In this document: positions 51,441 to 59,358 of the stretch, piece after piece
Numbering within the stretch: the stretch's first letter is position 1
Layout of the letters: every line of letters begins with the position of its first letter
Source: Ruegeria sediminis
GTDB lineage: Bacteria; Pseudomonadota; Alphaproteobacteria; Rhodobacterales; Rhodobacteraceae
Assembly: GCF_005938215.1 (NCBI RefSeq)
Contig: NZ_VCPD01000006.1
Span: forward strand, 124,001-188,000
Direction of reading: 5' to 3'
Length of the DNA stretch: 64,000 bases
Made by a program: the position numbers and the translations under genes
Notes under the pieces: model-generated
Told to the model about the DNA's origin: nothing
Databases searched by the model: none
Seen by the model: only the letters and a program-made list of their open reading frames with translations

Positions 51441-52892
51441 ATGACCGTATCCACAGGCATCTATATCGGCGGACGCTGGCAAGACGGCGCCGCGACGATC
51501 GAAAGCCGCAATCCCTCTGACATCTCCGATCTGATCGGACACTATGGCCAGGCCAGCGTGGCGCAACTGGACGAGGCGCTGGCTTCGGCGAAGTCCGCGC
51601 AGCCGCTCTGGTGGGCTGCGGGCGTGCAGAAACGGCACGACGTCCTGATGGCGATCGGAACCGAGCTGATGGCCCGCGCCGACGAGATCGGCCGGCTGTT
51701 GTCCCGCGAGGAAGGGAAGCCTTTGGCCGAAGGCAAGGGCGAAGTCTATCGCGCCGGTCAGTTCTTCACCTATTTCGCGGCCGAGGCGCTGCGGCTGCAC
51801 GGCGATCTGGCCGAAAGCGTGCGCCCGGGCATCGAGATCGACGTCCGGCGCGAGCCGGTCGGCGTCGTCGCCATCGTCAGCCCCTGGAATTTCCCGATCG
51901 CCACGCCGGCCTGGAAGATCGCTCCGGCACTCGCCTTCGGCAATGCGGTGATCTGGAAACCGGCGAACCTGACGCCGGCGAGCGCGGTCGCCCTGACCGA
52001 GATCATCGCGCGGCAGGACATCCCGGCCGGCCTGTTCAACCTTGTGACGGGCGCCGGGCGCGACGTCGGCCAGCAGCTTGTCGAAAGCCCGCAAGTGGAT
52101 GCTATCAGCTTTACCGGTTCCGTGCCGGTCGGCCGCCAGATCGCCGCCTCGGCCATCGCCAACATGCCCAAGCTGCAGATGGAGATGGGTTCGAAGAACC
52201 CGTTCGTCGTCATGGACGACGCCGATCTGGATCTGGCCGTTGCCCATGCCGCCAACGCCGCCTTCGGCGGCACCGGGCAGAAGTGCACCGCCGCCTCGCG
52301 GCTGATCGTGCACGAAAAGATCCACGACGCCTTTGTCGAAAAGCTCGCCGCGGCCGCACGGGCTCTGAAAGTGGGACATGCGCTTGAAGACGGCACGCAG
52401 ATCGGGCCGGTGGTCAGCGAAGGTCAGCTGAAGCAGAACCTCGACTATGTCTCCATCGGCCGCGAAGAAGGCGCCGAACTGGTCTGCGGCGGCGAACGGC
52501 TTGAGCGCGCGACCGAGGGCTATTACATGGCGCCGGCGGTCTTTGCGGGCACCCGCAACGACATGCGCATCAACCGCGAAGAGATGTTCGCGCCCGTCAC
52601 CTGCGTCATCAAGGCCGGCAGCTATGACGAGGCGCTGTCCATCGCCAACGACAGCGAATTCGGCCTGACGGGCGGCATCATGACCCGCTCGCTGGCCCGC
52701 GCCAACCACTTCCGCGCCAACATGCGCGCAGGTTGCGTGATGGTGAACCTGCCCACGGCGGGCACCGACTATCACGTGCCCTTCGGCGGGCGCGGCGCGT
52801 CCTCCTATGGTCCGCGCGAACAGGGGCGCTACGCCGCCGAGTTCTTCACCACGGTCAAGACGGCCTATGTCGCTGCAGGAGCGCCGGAATGA
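51441..52892 (+). CDS. Aldehyde dehydrogenase (NAD(P)+-dependent)
   Basis: A 483-residue enzyme with the complete family pattern: PWNFPIATPAWKIAPALAFG, KPANLTPASAVAL, the glycine motif FTGSVPVGRQIA, general-base Glu in LQMEMGSKNPF, the nucleophile in FGGTGQKCTAASRL, and EEMFAPVTCVI. It oxidises an aldehyde made by the pathway to a carboxylic acid; a semialdehyde is a good guess. ATGs at 51423 and 51441 are both possible; I prefer 51441, where homologues of this form (MTVSTGIYIGGRW) begin. It is the first gene of the operon. Confidence 0.93.
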   Translation: MTVSTGIYIGGRWQDGAATIESRNPSDISDLIGHYGQASVAQLDEALASAKSAQPLWWAAGVQKRHDVLMAIGTELMARADEIGRLLSREEGKPLAEGKGEVYRAGQFFTYFAAEALRLHGDLAESVRPGIEIDVRREPVGVVAIVSPWNFPIATPAWKIAPALAFGNAVIWKPANLTPASAVALTEIIARQDIPAGLFNLVTGAGRDVGQQLVESPQVDAISFTGSVPVGRQIAASAIANMPKLQMEMGSKNPFVVMDDADLDLAVAHAANAAFGGTGQKCTAASRLIVHEKIHDAFVEKLAAAARALKVGHALEDGTQIGPVVSEGQLKQNLDYVSIGREEGAELVCGGERLERATEGYYMAPAVFAGTRNDMRINREEMFAPVTCVIKAGSYDEALSIANDSEFGLTGGIMTRSLARANHFRANMRAGCVMVNLPTAGTDYHVPFGGRGASSYGPREQGRYAAEFFTTVKTAYVAAGAPE

Positions 52893-53902
52893 GCGTGCGG
52901 ATCGATGGCCTGCAATACGCCAACTGGTCGGAGAAGATCTTCCGCCAGATGCGGGATGGCGGCGTCGATGCGGTGCATGTCACCATCACCTATCACGAGA
53001 ATTTCCGCGAAACCGTCCTGAACATCGAGCGCTGGAACCGCTGGTTCGAGCAGTTCCCGGACCTCATCTTTCAAGGGCGCACCGCGGCGGACGTGGCGCT
53101 GGCCCGGGAAACCGGGCGCACGGCCATCTTCTTCGGCTCGCAGAACCCGTCCTGCATGGAAGACGACATCGGCCTTGTAGAGGTCCTGCACACGCTGGGT
53201 CTGCGGTTCATGCAGCTGACCTACAACAACCAGTCGCTGCTGGCGACGGGCTGCTACGAGGACGAAGACACCGGCCTGACGCGCATGGGGCGCGAAGTCG
53301 TGGCCGAGATGAACAGGGTCGGCCTGGTCGTCGACATGAGCCATTCCGGCGAGCGGTCCACGCTCGACGTCATCGAGTTTTCCAGCCGCCCGATCGCCAT
53401 CACTCACGCGAATCCGGCCAACTGGCACCCGGCCCTGCGGAACAAGTCGGATCGGGTGCTGGCTGCGCTGGCGGCAAGCGGCGGCATGCTGGGGCTGTCG
53501 CTCTACCCGCATCATCTGCAGGGCGGAAGCGGCTGCACGCTGGAGGCGTTCTGCGCCATGGCGGCGCGCACGGTCGAGGTGATGGGCCCCGACCGTGTCG
53601 CGATCGGCAGCGACCTTTGCCAGGACCAGCCGGATTCGGTGGTCGAATGGATGCGGGTCGGCCGCTGGACCAAGCGGATCGACTATGGCGAGGGCAGCGC
53701 GGCCGCGCCCGGCTTTCCGCCCATGCCGTCCTGGTTCCGGGACAACCGTGATTTCAGCCGGATCGCCGAAGGACTGCGCGCGACCGGAATGAGCGAAAGC
53801 GAAGTTGCCGGGCTGATGGGCGGCAACTGGCTTCGCTTCTTCGAGGAGAGCTTCGGCGCACAGCCTGGCAAGGCCAAGCCTGCCAACCGCGCCGCGGAAT
53901 GA
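52889..53902 (+). CDS. Membrane-dipeptidase-like protein (M19 family)
   Basis: A 337-residue protein of the M19 renal-dipeptidase family: TLGLRFMQLTYNNQSLLATG, MNRVGLVVDMSHSGERSTLD and PIAITHANPANWHPALRN carry the later metal histidines. The N-terminal HxD of active dipeptidases (DGHxD) appears as DGLQY, so two of the usual zinc ligands are missing and the chemistry may differ. No signal peptide is present. The start overlaps the aldehyde dehydrogenase stop. Its substrate is likely an amide or dipeptide-like compound of the pathway. Confidence 0.82.
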   Translation: MSVRIDGLQYANWSEKIFRQMRDGGVDAVHVTITYHENFRETVLNIERWNRWFEQFPDLIFQGRTAADVALARETGRTAIFFGSQNPSCMEDDIGLVEVLHTLGLRFMQLTYNNQSLLATGCYEDEDTGLTRMGREVVAEMNRVGLVVDMSHSGERSTLDVIEFSSRPIAITHANPANWHPALRNKSDRVLAALAASGGMLGLSLYPHHLQGGSGCTLEAFCAMAARTVEVMGPDRVAIGSDLCQDQPDSVVEWMRVGRWTKRIDYGEGSAAAPGFPPMPSWFRDNRDFSRIAEGLRATGMSESEVAGLMGGNWLRFFEESFGAQPGKAKPANRAAE

Positions 53903-53949
53903 GGGGCCCGGAAGGGCCTGGGGAGATATCGGTTCGGGGAGGAACTGAC

Positions 53950-55497
53950 ATGAGCGATATCACGAACGCACGCGGCCCGGCCGCCCGGCTCGGCCGGGTA
54001 GACAAGCCGCTCTTTGCCGTTACCGGCGGGTTCATCCTGCTGTTCTGCCTGTTGGCGCTTCTCGACATCGACCTGCTGTCGTCCATTGTCGACTGGGGCT
54101 TCAACTTTGCGGCCACCTATTTCGGCCTCTACTGGCAGGTTCTGCTGCTCGCCACCTTCGTGATCGGGCTGGTCCTTTGCATCCTGCCGGGCGGTGGCGT
54201 CCGGCTGGGCCAACTGGACCGTCCCGAGTTCACCACCTTCCAGTGGGGCGCGATGATCATGTGCACGCTGCTGGCGGGCGGCGGCGTCTTCTGGGCCGCC
54301 GGCGAGCCGATCGCGCATTACCTGTCGACCCCGCCGCTGTTCGGTGACCTGAGCGCGGATCCGCAGGCGATGGCGAATGCGGCGCTGGCGCAGAGTTTCC
54401 TGCACTGGGGTTTCCTGGCCTGGGCGATCCTCGGCTCGCTGACCACGGTCATGCTGATGCATTACCACTACGACAAGGGCCTGCCGCTGGCGCCGCGGAC
54501 CCTGCTTTACCCCGTCTTCGGAGACAGGGCGATCAATGGCTGGATCGGCCTCGTCGCGGATGCAAGCTGCATCATCGCCGTGGTTGCAGGCACCGTCGGA
54601 CCCATCGGCTTTCTCGGTCTGCAGATGTCCTACGGCCTGAGCGCGCTGTTCGGCATCCCGGACGGCTTCACCACCCAGGCGGTCGTGATCCTTGCGCTGG
54701 TCAGCCTTTACACCATCTCGGCGATCACCGGCCTGACGAAAGGCATCAAGATCCTGTCGCAGGTCAACGTGATCCTCGCCTTTGCGCTGCTGGCGTTCAT
54801 GCTGGTCGCAGGTCCGACCGGCGCGATCTTTGGCGGCTTCTTCGGCGGCATGGGCGTGTACCTGTCGAATTTCGTCGACATGGCGATGTTCCGTGGTGAA
54901 TCCGGCATGTTCGGCGCGCCCGGCTGGCTTGGCTGGTGGACGGTGTTCTTCTGGGGCTGGTTCCTGGGTTACGGGCCGCTGATGGCGATCTTCATCGCCC
55001 GCGTCAGCCGTGGCCGTTCGATCCGGTCGATCGTCCTGATGCTGTCGATCGCTGCGCCGATCATCACCAACTTCTGGTTCACGATCATCGGCGGCACCGG
55101 CATCGCGCTGGAGCAGGCGACGCCGGGCGTCATCTCGGGGCCGTTCGAGGGGTTCAACCTGCCGGCAGGGCTTCTGGCGATCACCCAGGCCATGCCGATG
55201 GGCTTCCTGCTGTCGCTGCTGTTCCTGGTGCTGACGATGATCTTCGTCGCCACGACCAGCGACTCGATGAGCTTCGTCATCGCCACGTCGATGTCCGACG
55301 ACAACCCGTCGCCCGCACTGCGCGCCTTCTGGGGCATCGCGATGGGGGTCATGGCGCTGATCCTGATTTCGACCGGATCCGGCGGCATCGGCAAGCTGCA
55401 AAGCTTCATCGTCGTCACTGCGGTTCCCGTGTCGCTGGTGCTGCTGCCCTCGATCTGGGACGCGGTGCGGATTACCCTTGCGCTCGGACGCAAGTAA
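53950..55497 (+). CDS. BCCT-family transporter
   Basis: A 515-residue integral membrane protein with about 12 helices and hallmark segments of betaine/choline/carnitine transporters: GGGVFWAAGEPIAHYLSTPP, FLHWGFLAWAILGS, and WWTVFFWGWFLGYGPLMAIFIARVSRGRSI, which includes the Trp-rich substrate site. It imports a quaternary-ammonium compound or zwitterion (betaine, ectoine or similar). GGGGAGG precedes the ATG. The short C-terminus lacks a long osmosensing tail, so a nutrient role is likelier than osmoregulation. Confidence 0.93.
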   Translation: MSDITNARGPAARLGRVDKPLFAVTGGFILLFCLLALLDIDLLSSIVDWGFNFAATYFGLYWQVLLLATFVIGLVLCILPGGGVRLGQLDRPEFTTFQWGAMIMCTLLAGGGVFWAAGEPIAHYLSTPPLFGDLSADPQAMANAALAQSFLHWGFLAWAILGSLTTVMLMHYHYDKGLPLAPRTLLYPVFGDRAINGWIGLVADASCIIAVVAGTVGPIGFLGLQMSYGLSALFGIPDGFTTQAVVILALVSLYTISAITGLTKGIKILSQVNVILAFALLAFMLVAGPTGAIFGGFFGGMGVYLSNFVDMAMFRGESGMFGAPGWLGWWTVFFWGWFLGYGPLMAIFIARVSRGRSIRSIVLMLSIAAPIITNFWFTIIGGTGIALEQATPGVISGPFEGFNLPAGLLAITQAMPMGFLLSLLFLVLTMIFVATTSDSMSFVIATSMSDDNPSPALRAFWGIAMGVMALILISTGSGGIGKLQSFIVVTAVPVSLVLLPSIWDAVRITLALGRK

Positions 55498-55503
55498 CGA
55501 AAC

Positions 55504-55529
55504 GCCCGGGGGGCCATGCTCCCCCGGGC
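55504..55529 (+). terminator. Tandem hairpins between transporter and downstream gene
   Basis: GCCCGGGGG (55504-55512) pairs perfectly with CCCCCGGGC (55521-55529), starting 7 bases after the transporter stop. A second hairpin, CAACC-GCCG-GGTTG (55530-55543), follows directly. There is no T-run, so partial termination or a barrier protecting the upstream mRNA is more likely than full termination within this operon. Confidence 0.45.
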
Positions 55530-55547
55530 CAACCGCCGGGTTGACCG

Positions 55548-57218
55548 ATGACCAAGCTTACCGCCGAAATCTCAGATATCCGTACCTCGTGCCGGTCGCC
55601 GGACCAGGTGATGCGGCTGTCACGCATGGGCAGCGCCCATCCGACACGGCTGTCGTTCCTGCGCGTGCTGCTGCGGCGGATGCAGCAGGAGAACTGGACC
55701 TTCGACCGGCCCGTGTGGGAGATCGACGGCTCCGGCGTGGGCCGCGCAGTCTACTGCGCGCGCGGGCCGCACCGCACCTACAGCCTCGTCGCTTTCGCAC
55801 ATGATCTGCCCGATCACATGCGCTCGGATCGCGTGATCGCCACCGCGTGGGATGCGACCTTTGCCCTGTTCGACGGGGTCCCGACGACGGATGACCTGGA
55901 CCGGCTGCAGGCGAATGTCCCGCTGCAGGAGGCCGGCCGGATCGGCCCGTCCGAACTGTCGCTCAGCCGTGCGAACCGCTCGGTCCGCCTGTTCGCGCAT
56001 GTCGTCGACAGCCTTGCCGAAGGGCGCCAGCCCGACCGGGCGGAGGTCGAGGCGGTTGGATATCTCATGCGCACGACCGCGGTCTACGGCTCGGGCAAGT
56101 TCGGCGCGGCGGATCGTGACCGGATCGCGGACCGTCCGGAAATGGCCGCGCCGTTTCAGGCGGAAATGCTGTCGGTCTGGCTGACGCGGGAATTCACGGT
56201 CGACATCGTCGAGCACCTGGCGACGGCGAAAGGCGGCGCCAAGGCGGTTCGCCTGGATCCCGAGATCAAGCGTGGCCTGGGTGTCGGCAATTCGACCGGG
56301 CTTGGCATGGCGCCGTTCCTGGTGCGTCATCCGGTTCTTCTGAACAACTGGATGGCCGCCCGCGAAGAGGCGCTGGCCCGGGTGCGAGCGCTGCCGTCGG
56401 CCACGCCCTCGCAGACCGCTGCGCTGCGCGATGCGCTGGACGCCGCGCGAGACAACGCGAAACTCTGGCGTTCGGACCATCCGATCCAGGTGACCAAGCT
56501 GGCCGACCTGCGCCGCGATCTCGACCGCATCACCGCGCGGCTGCAATCCTGGCCGGGCGGCGAGGATCATCCGTGGGACGCGCTCTGGCGTTGGGGCGAC
56601 GCCTTGTCGCTCGAAGGGCAGGAGGCGCTGATTTCGCTTCTGCTTGAACCGCATGGCGATCTGATCGACGACCTGGCCCGGTCGATGAGCGCGGATGAGG
56701 CCGACTGGTTCCGCATCGACGGGTCGATGGAGGTGGGCGCTCTCTGCGCCTTGCTCGAGCGCGACTACGCTTGGGCGCTGGAAACAGACTTCGCCGACCC
56801 CGAAAACCAGGCGCGGTTCTGGTACGTATCGGAAGAAAAGCTGGAACCACGGTTCGGCGATCGTTTCGCTGACGAAGGGGCCGAGCGTGAGCAGCCGCTC
56901 TGCATCGCGCGGCTGGCCTCCGAACTCCACGTCGCGCTGGCGGCCTGGCGGGACCAGAAGATGGTGGCAGAATTCCTGCTTGAGCATCCCGAGCACCGCT
57001 ACATGGTGCGCCGCGCGCAGGTGCTGCACGCGAACCCCTATGCCGAGGTGCGCGACAATCTGATCGCCGCCGACACGCTGCCGATCGACTTGATGCGCTG
57101 CAAACTGGCCTTCTTCGGCGCCAGCCGATTTGATCCGCGTTCGGACAAATGGGTGCGGATCAGCCTGTTCCAGGGCGAACCATATCCGTCCGAGATGAAC
57201 CCGGAGGGACCATGCTGA
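55548..57218 (+). CDS. Conserved hypothetical protein (556 aa) of the BCCT/aldehyde dehydrogenase operon
   Basis: A soluble 556-residue protein, mostly helical and acidic, starting MTKLTAEISDIRTSCRSPDQ. It contains RLSFLRVLLRRMQQENWTFD, FDGVPTTDDLDRLQANVPLQ and DWFRIDGSMEVGALCALLER. I recognise no catalytic motif. It is coupled to the next gene (ATGCTGA overlap), and the two are probably one functional unit. From memory, proteins of this kind accompany DUF3726 proteins in other Rhodobacterales, but no function is known to me. Confidence 0.75.
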   Translation: MTKLTAEISDIRTSCRSPDQVMRLSRMGSAHPTRLSFLRVLLRRMQQENWTFDRPVWEIDGSGVGRAVYCARGPHRTYSLVAFAHDLPDHMRSDRVIATAWDATFALFDGVPTTDDLDRLQANVPLQEAGRIGPSELSLSRANRSVRLFAHVVDSLAEGRQPDRAEVEAVGYLMRTTAVYGSGKFGAADRDRIADRPEMAAPFQAEMLSVWLTREFTVDIVEHLATAKGGAKAVRLDPEIKRGLGVGNSTGLGMAPFLVRHPVLLNNWMAAREEALARVRALPSATPSQTAALRDALDAARDNAKLWRSDHPIQVTKLADLRRDLDRITARLQSWPGGEDHPWDALWRWGDALSLEGQEALISLLLEPHGDLIDDLARSMSADEADWFRIDGSMEVGALCALLERDYAWALETDFADPENQARFWYVSEEKLEPRFGDRFADEGAEREQPLCIARLASELHVALAAWRDQKMVAEFLLEHPEHRYMVRRAQVLHANPYAEVRDNLIAADTLPIDLMRCKLAFFGASRFDPRSDKWVRISLFQGEPYPSEMNPEGPC

Positions 57219-57916
57219 CCGAACGCAACGATCCGACAACATCCGGCTTCACGCCGCCGGCGACAGGCGATGCCAGCCTCTCCGGCAACGAGGTCGAGGC
57301 GCTGTGCTTCAAGGCGGCCCGGGGTGCGGGCATGTCCTGGGGCCTTGCGGAAGAGGCCGGTCACGCGGCCCGCTGGCTGCACGCCAGGGGTCTGGACGGA
57401 GCTGCGGCTCTGCTGGCGCATCTCGATTGGGCCAAGGACAAGTCCTGGAGCAAGGTGCGCCCGGTCGCGCCGGACGACATTCGCGCGCCGGACGGCGGCC
57501 TCATGTGCCCCGTGGCGCTGGGCGCGATGATTTCGGACATGGCGATGCCGTTTCGGGACACCGGCGACGTGGCAACCGGGCCGGTTCACCGGCCGATTCT
57601 GATCCTGCCGTTCATCCACCATGTCTGCCGCGGCCAGAATGCCGGTGTTCGGGTGACTGCGGCGGGGCAGACCGTCCAGGTCGCGCCGGACGGCTCGATC
57701 CGGGGCGAAATCGCGGCATTTGCGGCGATGGAGCACGCGGAACTGCATCTGTCGGCGGCACAGGACTCTGGGAAGCTGCCGGTTTTCCAGGCGACCGCCT
57801 TCGCCTTGCCTGCGGATACGCTGACCCGTCTCAACGACTATGCCATGCAGACAACCGTTCCGGCTTCGGACGCCTCGCGCGCGGATGCGGGGTCGGCCGG
57901 TGATGACAACGACTGA
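57212..57916 (+). CDS. DUF3726-like protein
   Basis: A 234-residue protein. The segment SGNEVEALCFKAARGAGMSW, then GLAEEAGHAARWLHARGLDG, matches what I remember of DUF3726, a family of unknown function common in Rhodobacterales. It has no signal peptide or membrane segment. The start overlaps the preceding gene, and the ATG follows GGAGGG. It probably acts with the 556-residue protein, perhaps as an enzyme pair in the same catabolic pathway. Confidence 0.7.
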   Translation: MLTERNDPTTSGFTPPATGDASLSGNEVEALCFKAARGAGMSWGLAEEAGHAARWLHARGLDGAAALLAHLDWAKDKSWSKVRPVAPDDIRAPDGGLMCPVALGAMISDMAMPFRDTGDVATGPVHRPILILPFIHHVCRGQNAGVRVTAAGQTVQVAPDGSIRGEIAAFAAMEHAELHLSAAQDSGKLPVFQATAFALPADTLTRLNDYAMQTTVPASDASRADAGSAGDDND

Positions 57917-57928
57917 AAGGACCAAAAC

Positions 57929-58291
57929 GTGACATTTCAAAGACTCGATCCCGGCGCACGCATGAGCGAAGCCGTCCGCGTTGGGGAAATCGCATTCCTC
58001 GCCGGCCAGATCCCCGACGACCTGACCGGTGACATCACGGCGCAGACGCGCGAAGTGCTTGCCAACATCGACGACGTTCTCGTAAGGCTCGGCGGAAGCA
58101 AGGCGGACCTCGTTTCCGTGCAGGTCTGGCTGGCGGACATGAGCGATTTTGCCGGCATGAACGCAGTCTGGGATGCATGGGTGGATCGACAGAACCCGCC
58201 GGCGCGCGCGACCGGCGGCGTCGCGCTCGCCCGTCCCGGCATGCGCGTGGAGATGATCGCGGTCGCACGGTTGCCTCAGGCTGCGGGTTGA
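57929..58291 (+). CDS. RidA-family enamine/imine deaminase
   Basis: A 120-residue protein of YjgF/YER057c/RidA size, with VRVGEIAFLAGQIPDDLTGD, IDDVLVRLGGSKADLVSVQV and the arginine region PARATGGVALARPGMRVEMI. RidA proteins hydrolyse reactive enamines and imines released by PLP enzymes or amine oxidation. Within this operon a cyclic imine or dehydro-amino acid intermediate is plausible. The GTG start has AAAGGA upstream. Confidence 0.9.
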   Translation: MTFQRLDPGARMSEAVRVGEIAFLAGQIPDDLTGDITAQTREVLANIDDVLVRLGGSKADLVSVQVWLADMSDFAGMNAVWDAWVDRQNPPARATGGVALARPGMRVEMIAVARLPQAAG

Positions 58292-58295
58292 AGCG

Positions 58296-58324
58296 CCGCG
58301 TTTCGCTCTCGCAGTGAAACGCGG
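58296..58324 (+). repeat. Intercistronic hairpin between RidA and Ldh_2 genes
   Basis: CCGCGTTTC (58296-58304) pairs perfectly with GAAACGCGG (58316-58324) around an 11-base loop, starting 5 bases after the RidA stop. It may be an mRNA-stabilising or attenuating element. No T-run follows. Confidence 0.45.
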
Positions 58325-58363
58325 TTGAGCGTAACTCTGTTGCAGGTACCAGGAGTGAGAGCG

Positions 58364-59353
58364 ATGCAGATATCGGTGGCGGACATCGAACGGGCGAGCA
58401 GGGCGGCTCTGATCGCCCATGGGGCCGGTGACTGGCAGGCGACCGAGGTCGCCCGCGCCGTCGCCCGGGCGGAAGAGGTCGGCAACGTCATCTGCGGGCT
58501 CTACTACCTGGAAAGCTATTGCCGCCAGCTGGTGTCGGGCCGGGTGAACGGCACGGTCGAACCCGAAGTCACGGCAAGCCGGCCGGGCGCGGTCACCGTC
58601 GATGCCCGGTTCGGTTTTGCCCAACCGGCCTTCACGCGCGGACTGCCCCGCGCGGTGGGGGCTGCGCGGGCCAACGGCATCGCGAGCCTGGCTGTCGCGC
58701 ATTCGCACACCTGCACGTCGCTGGGCTTTTTCACCGAGCAGATCGCTGCCGAGGGTCTTATCGGCATCGGATTCACCAACGCGTCCGCCATCGTTTCCGG
58801 GCCGGGCGGCAAGACGCCGGTGCTGGGCACCAACCCCATCGCCTTCACCCTGCCGGGCCCGAACGGCCCGGCGATGCATGCGGACTTCTCGACTGCCGCC
58901 GTGGCGCTGGGCAAGATCACCATGGCGCAGGCCGCCGGCGAAGAGATCCCGCTGGGCTGGGCTGTCGACGCGGACGGACAGCCTACCACCGACCCCAACG
59001 AGGCTCTGAAAGGATCGCTGGTCAGCGCGGCGGGCTACAAGGGCTGGTCGCTGGGCCTGCTGGTGGAGTTCCTTGCCGCCGGGCTGACGGGATCGGTGAA
59101 TTCGCTGGACGTGCGGGGATTGAAGGCCGAAACCGGCCCGCCGCACGATCTTGGCCAGTTCTATATCCTGATCGACCCCGGCCTGCATGGCGGAACGCTC
59201 GCCGACAGCATCGCGCGTGTCGCAGGGGCCATCGGCGATGATCCCAGCGTTCGCATCCCCGGCAGCCGCAGCAAGAACCGCGATCCGGTGGAGGTGCCGC
59301 CCGAGTTGTGGGCGAAGGTCACGGGGCTGACCGAAGCGACGAGCGCGCCCTAG
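58364..59353 (+). CDS. Ldh_2-family oxidoreductase (malate/L-lactate/ureidoglycolate or cyclic imine reductase type)
   Basis: A 329-residue protein of the Ldh_2 (PF02615) family: MQISVADIERASRAALIAHG, AHSHTCTSLGFFTEQIAAEG with the conserved histidines, GFTNASAIVSGPGGKTPVLG and GTNPIAFTLPGPNG for NAD(P) binding. The family includes malate, sulfolactate and ureidoglycolate dehydrogenases and delta1-piperideine-2-carboxylate reductase. With RidA next to it, the imine reductase activity is attractive but unproven. AGGAG precedes the ATG at 58364; an upstream TTG is rejected. Confidence 0.88.
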   Translation: MQISVADIERASRAALIAHGAGDWQATEVARAVARAEEVGNVICGLYYLESYCRQLVSGRVNGTVEPEVTASRPGAVTVDARFGFAQPAFTRGLPRAVGAARANGIASLAVAHSHTCTSLGFFTEQIAAEGLIGIGFTNASAIVSGPGGKTPVLGTNPIAFTLPGPNGPAMHADFSTAAVALGKITMAQAAGEEIPLGWAVDADGQPTTDPNEALKGSLVSAAGYKGWSLGLLVEFLAAGLTGSVNSLDVRGLKAETGPPHDLGQFYILIDPGLHGGTLADSIARVAGAIGDDPSVRIPGSRSKNRDPVEVPPELWAKVTGLTEATSAP

Positions 59354-59358
59354 GCGCG

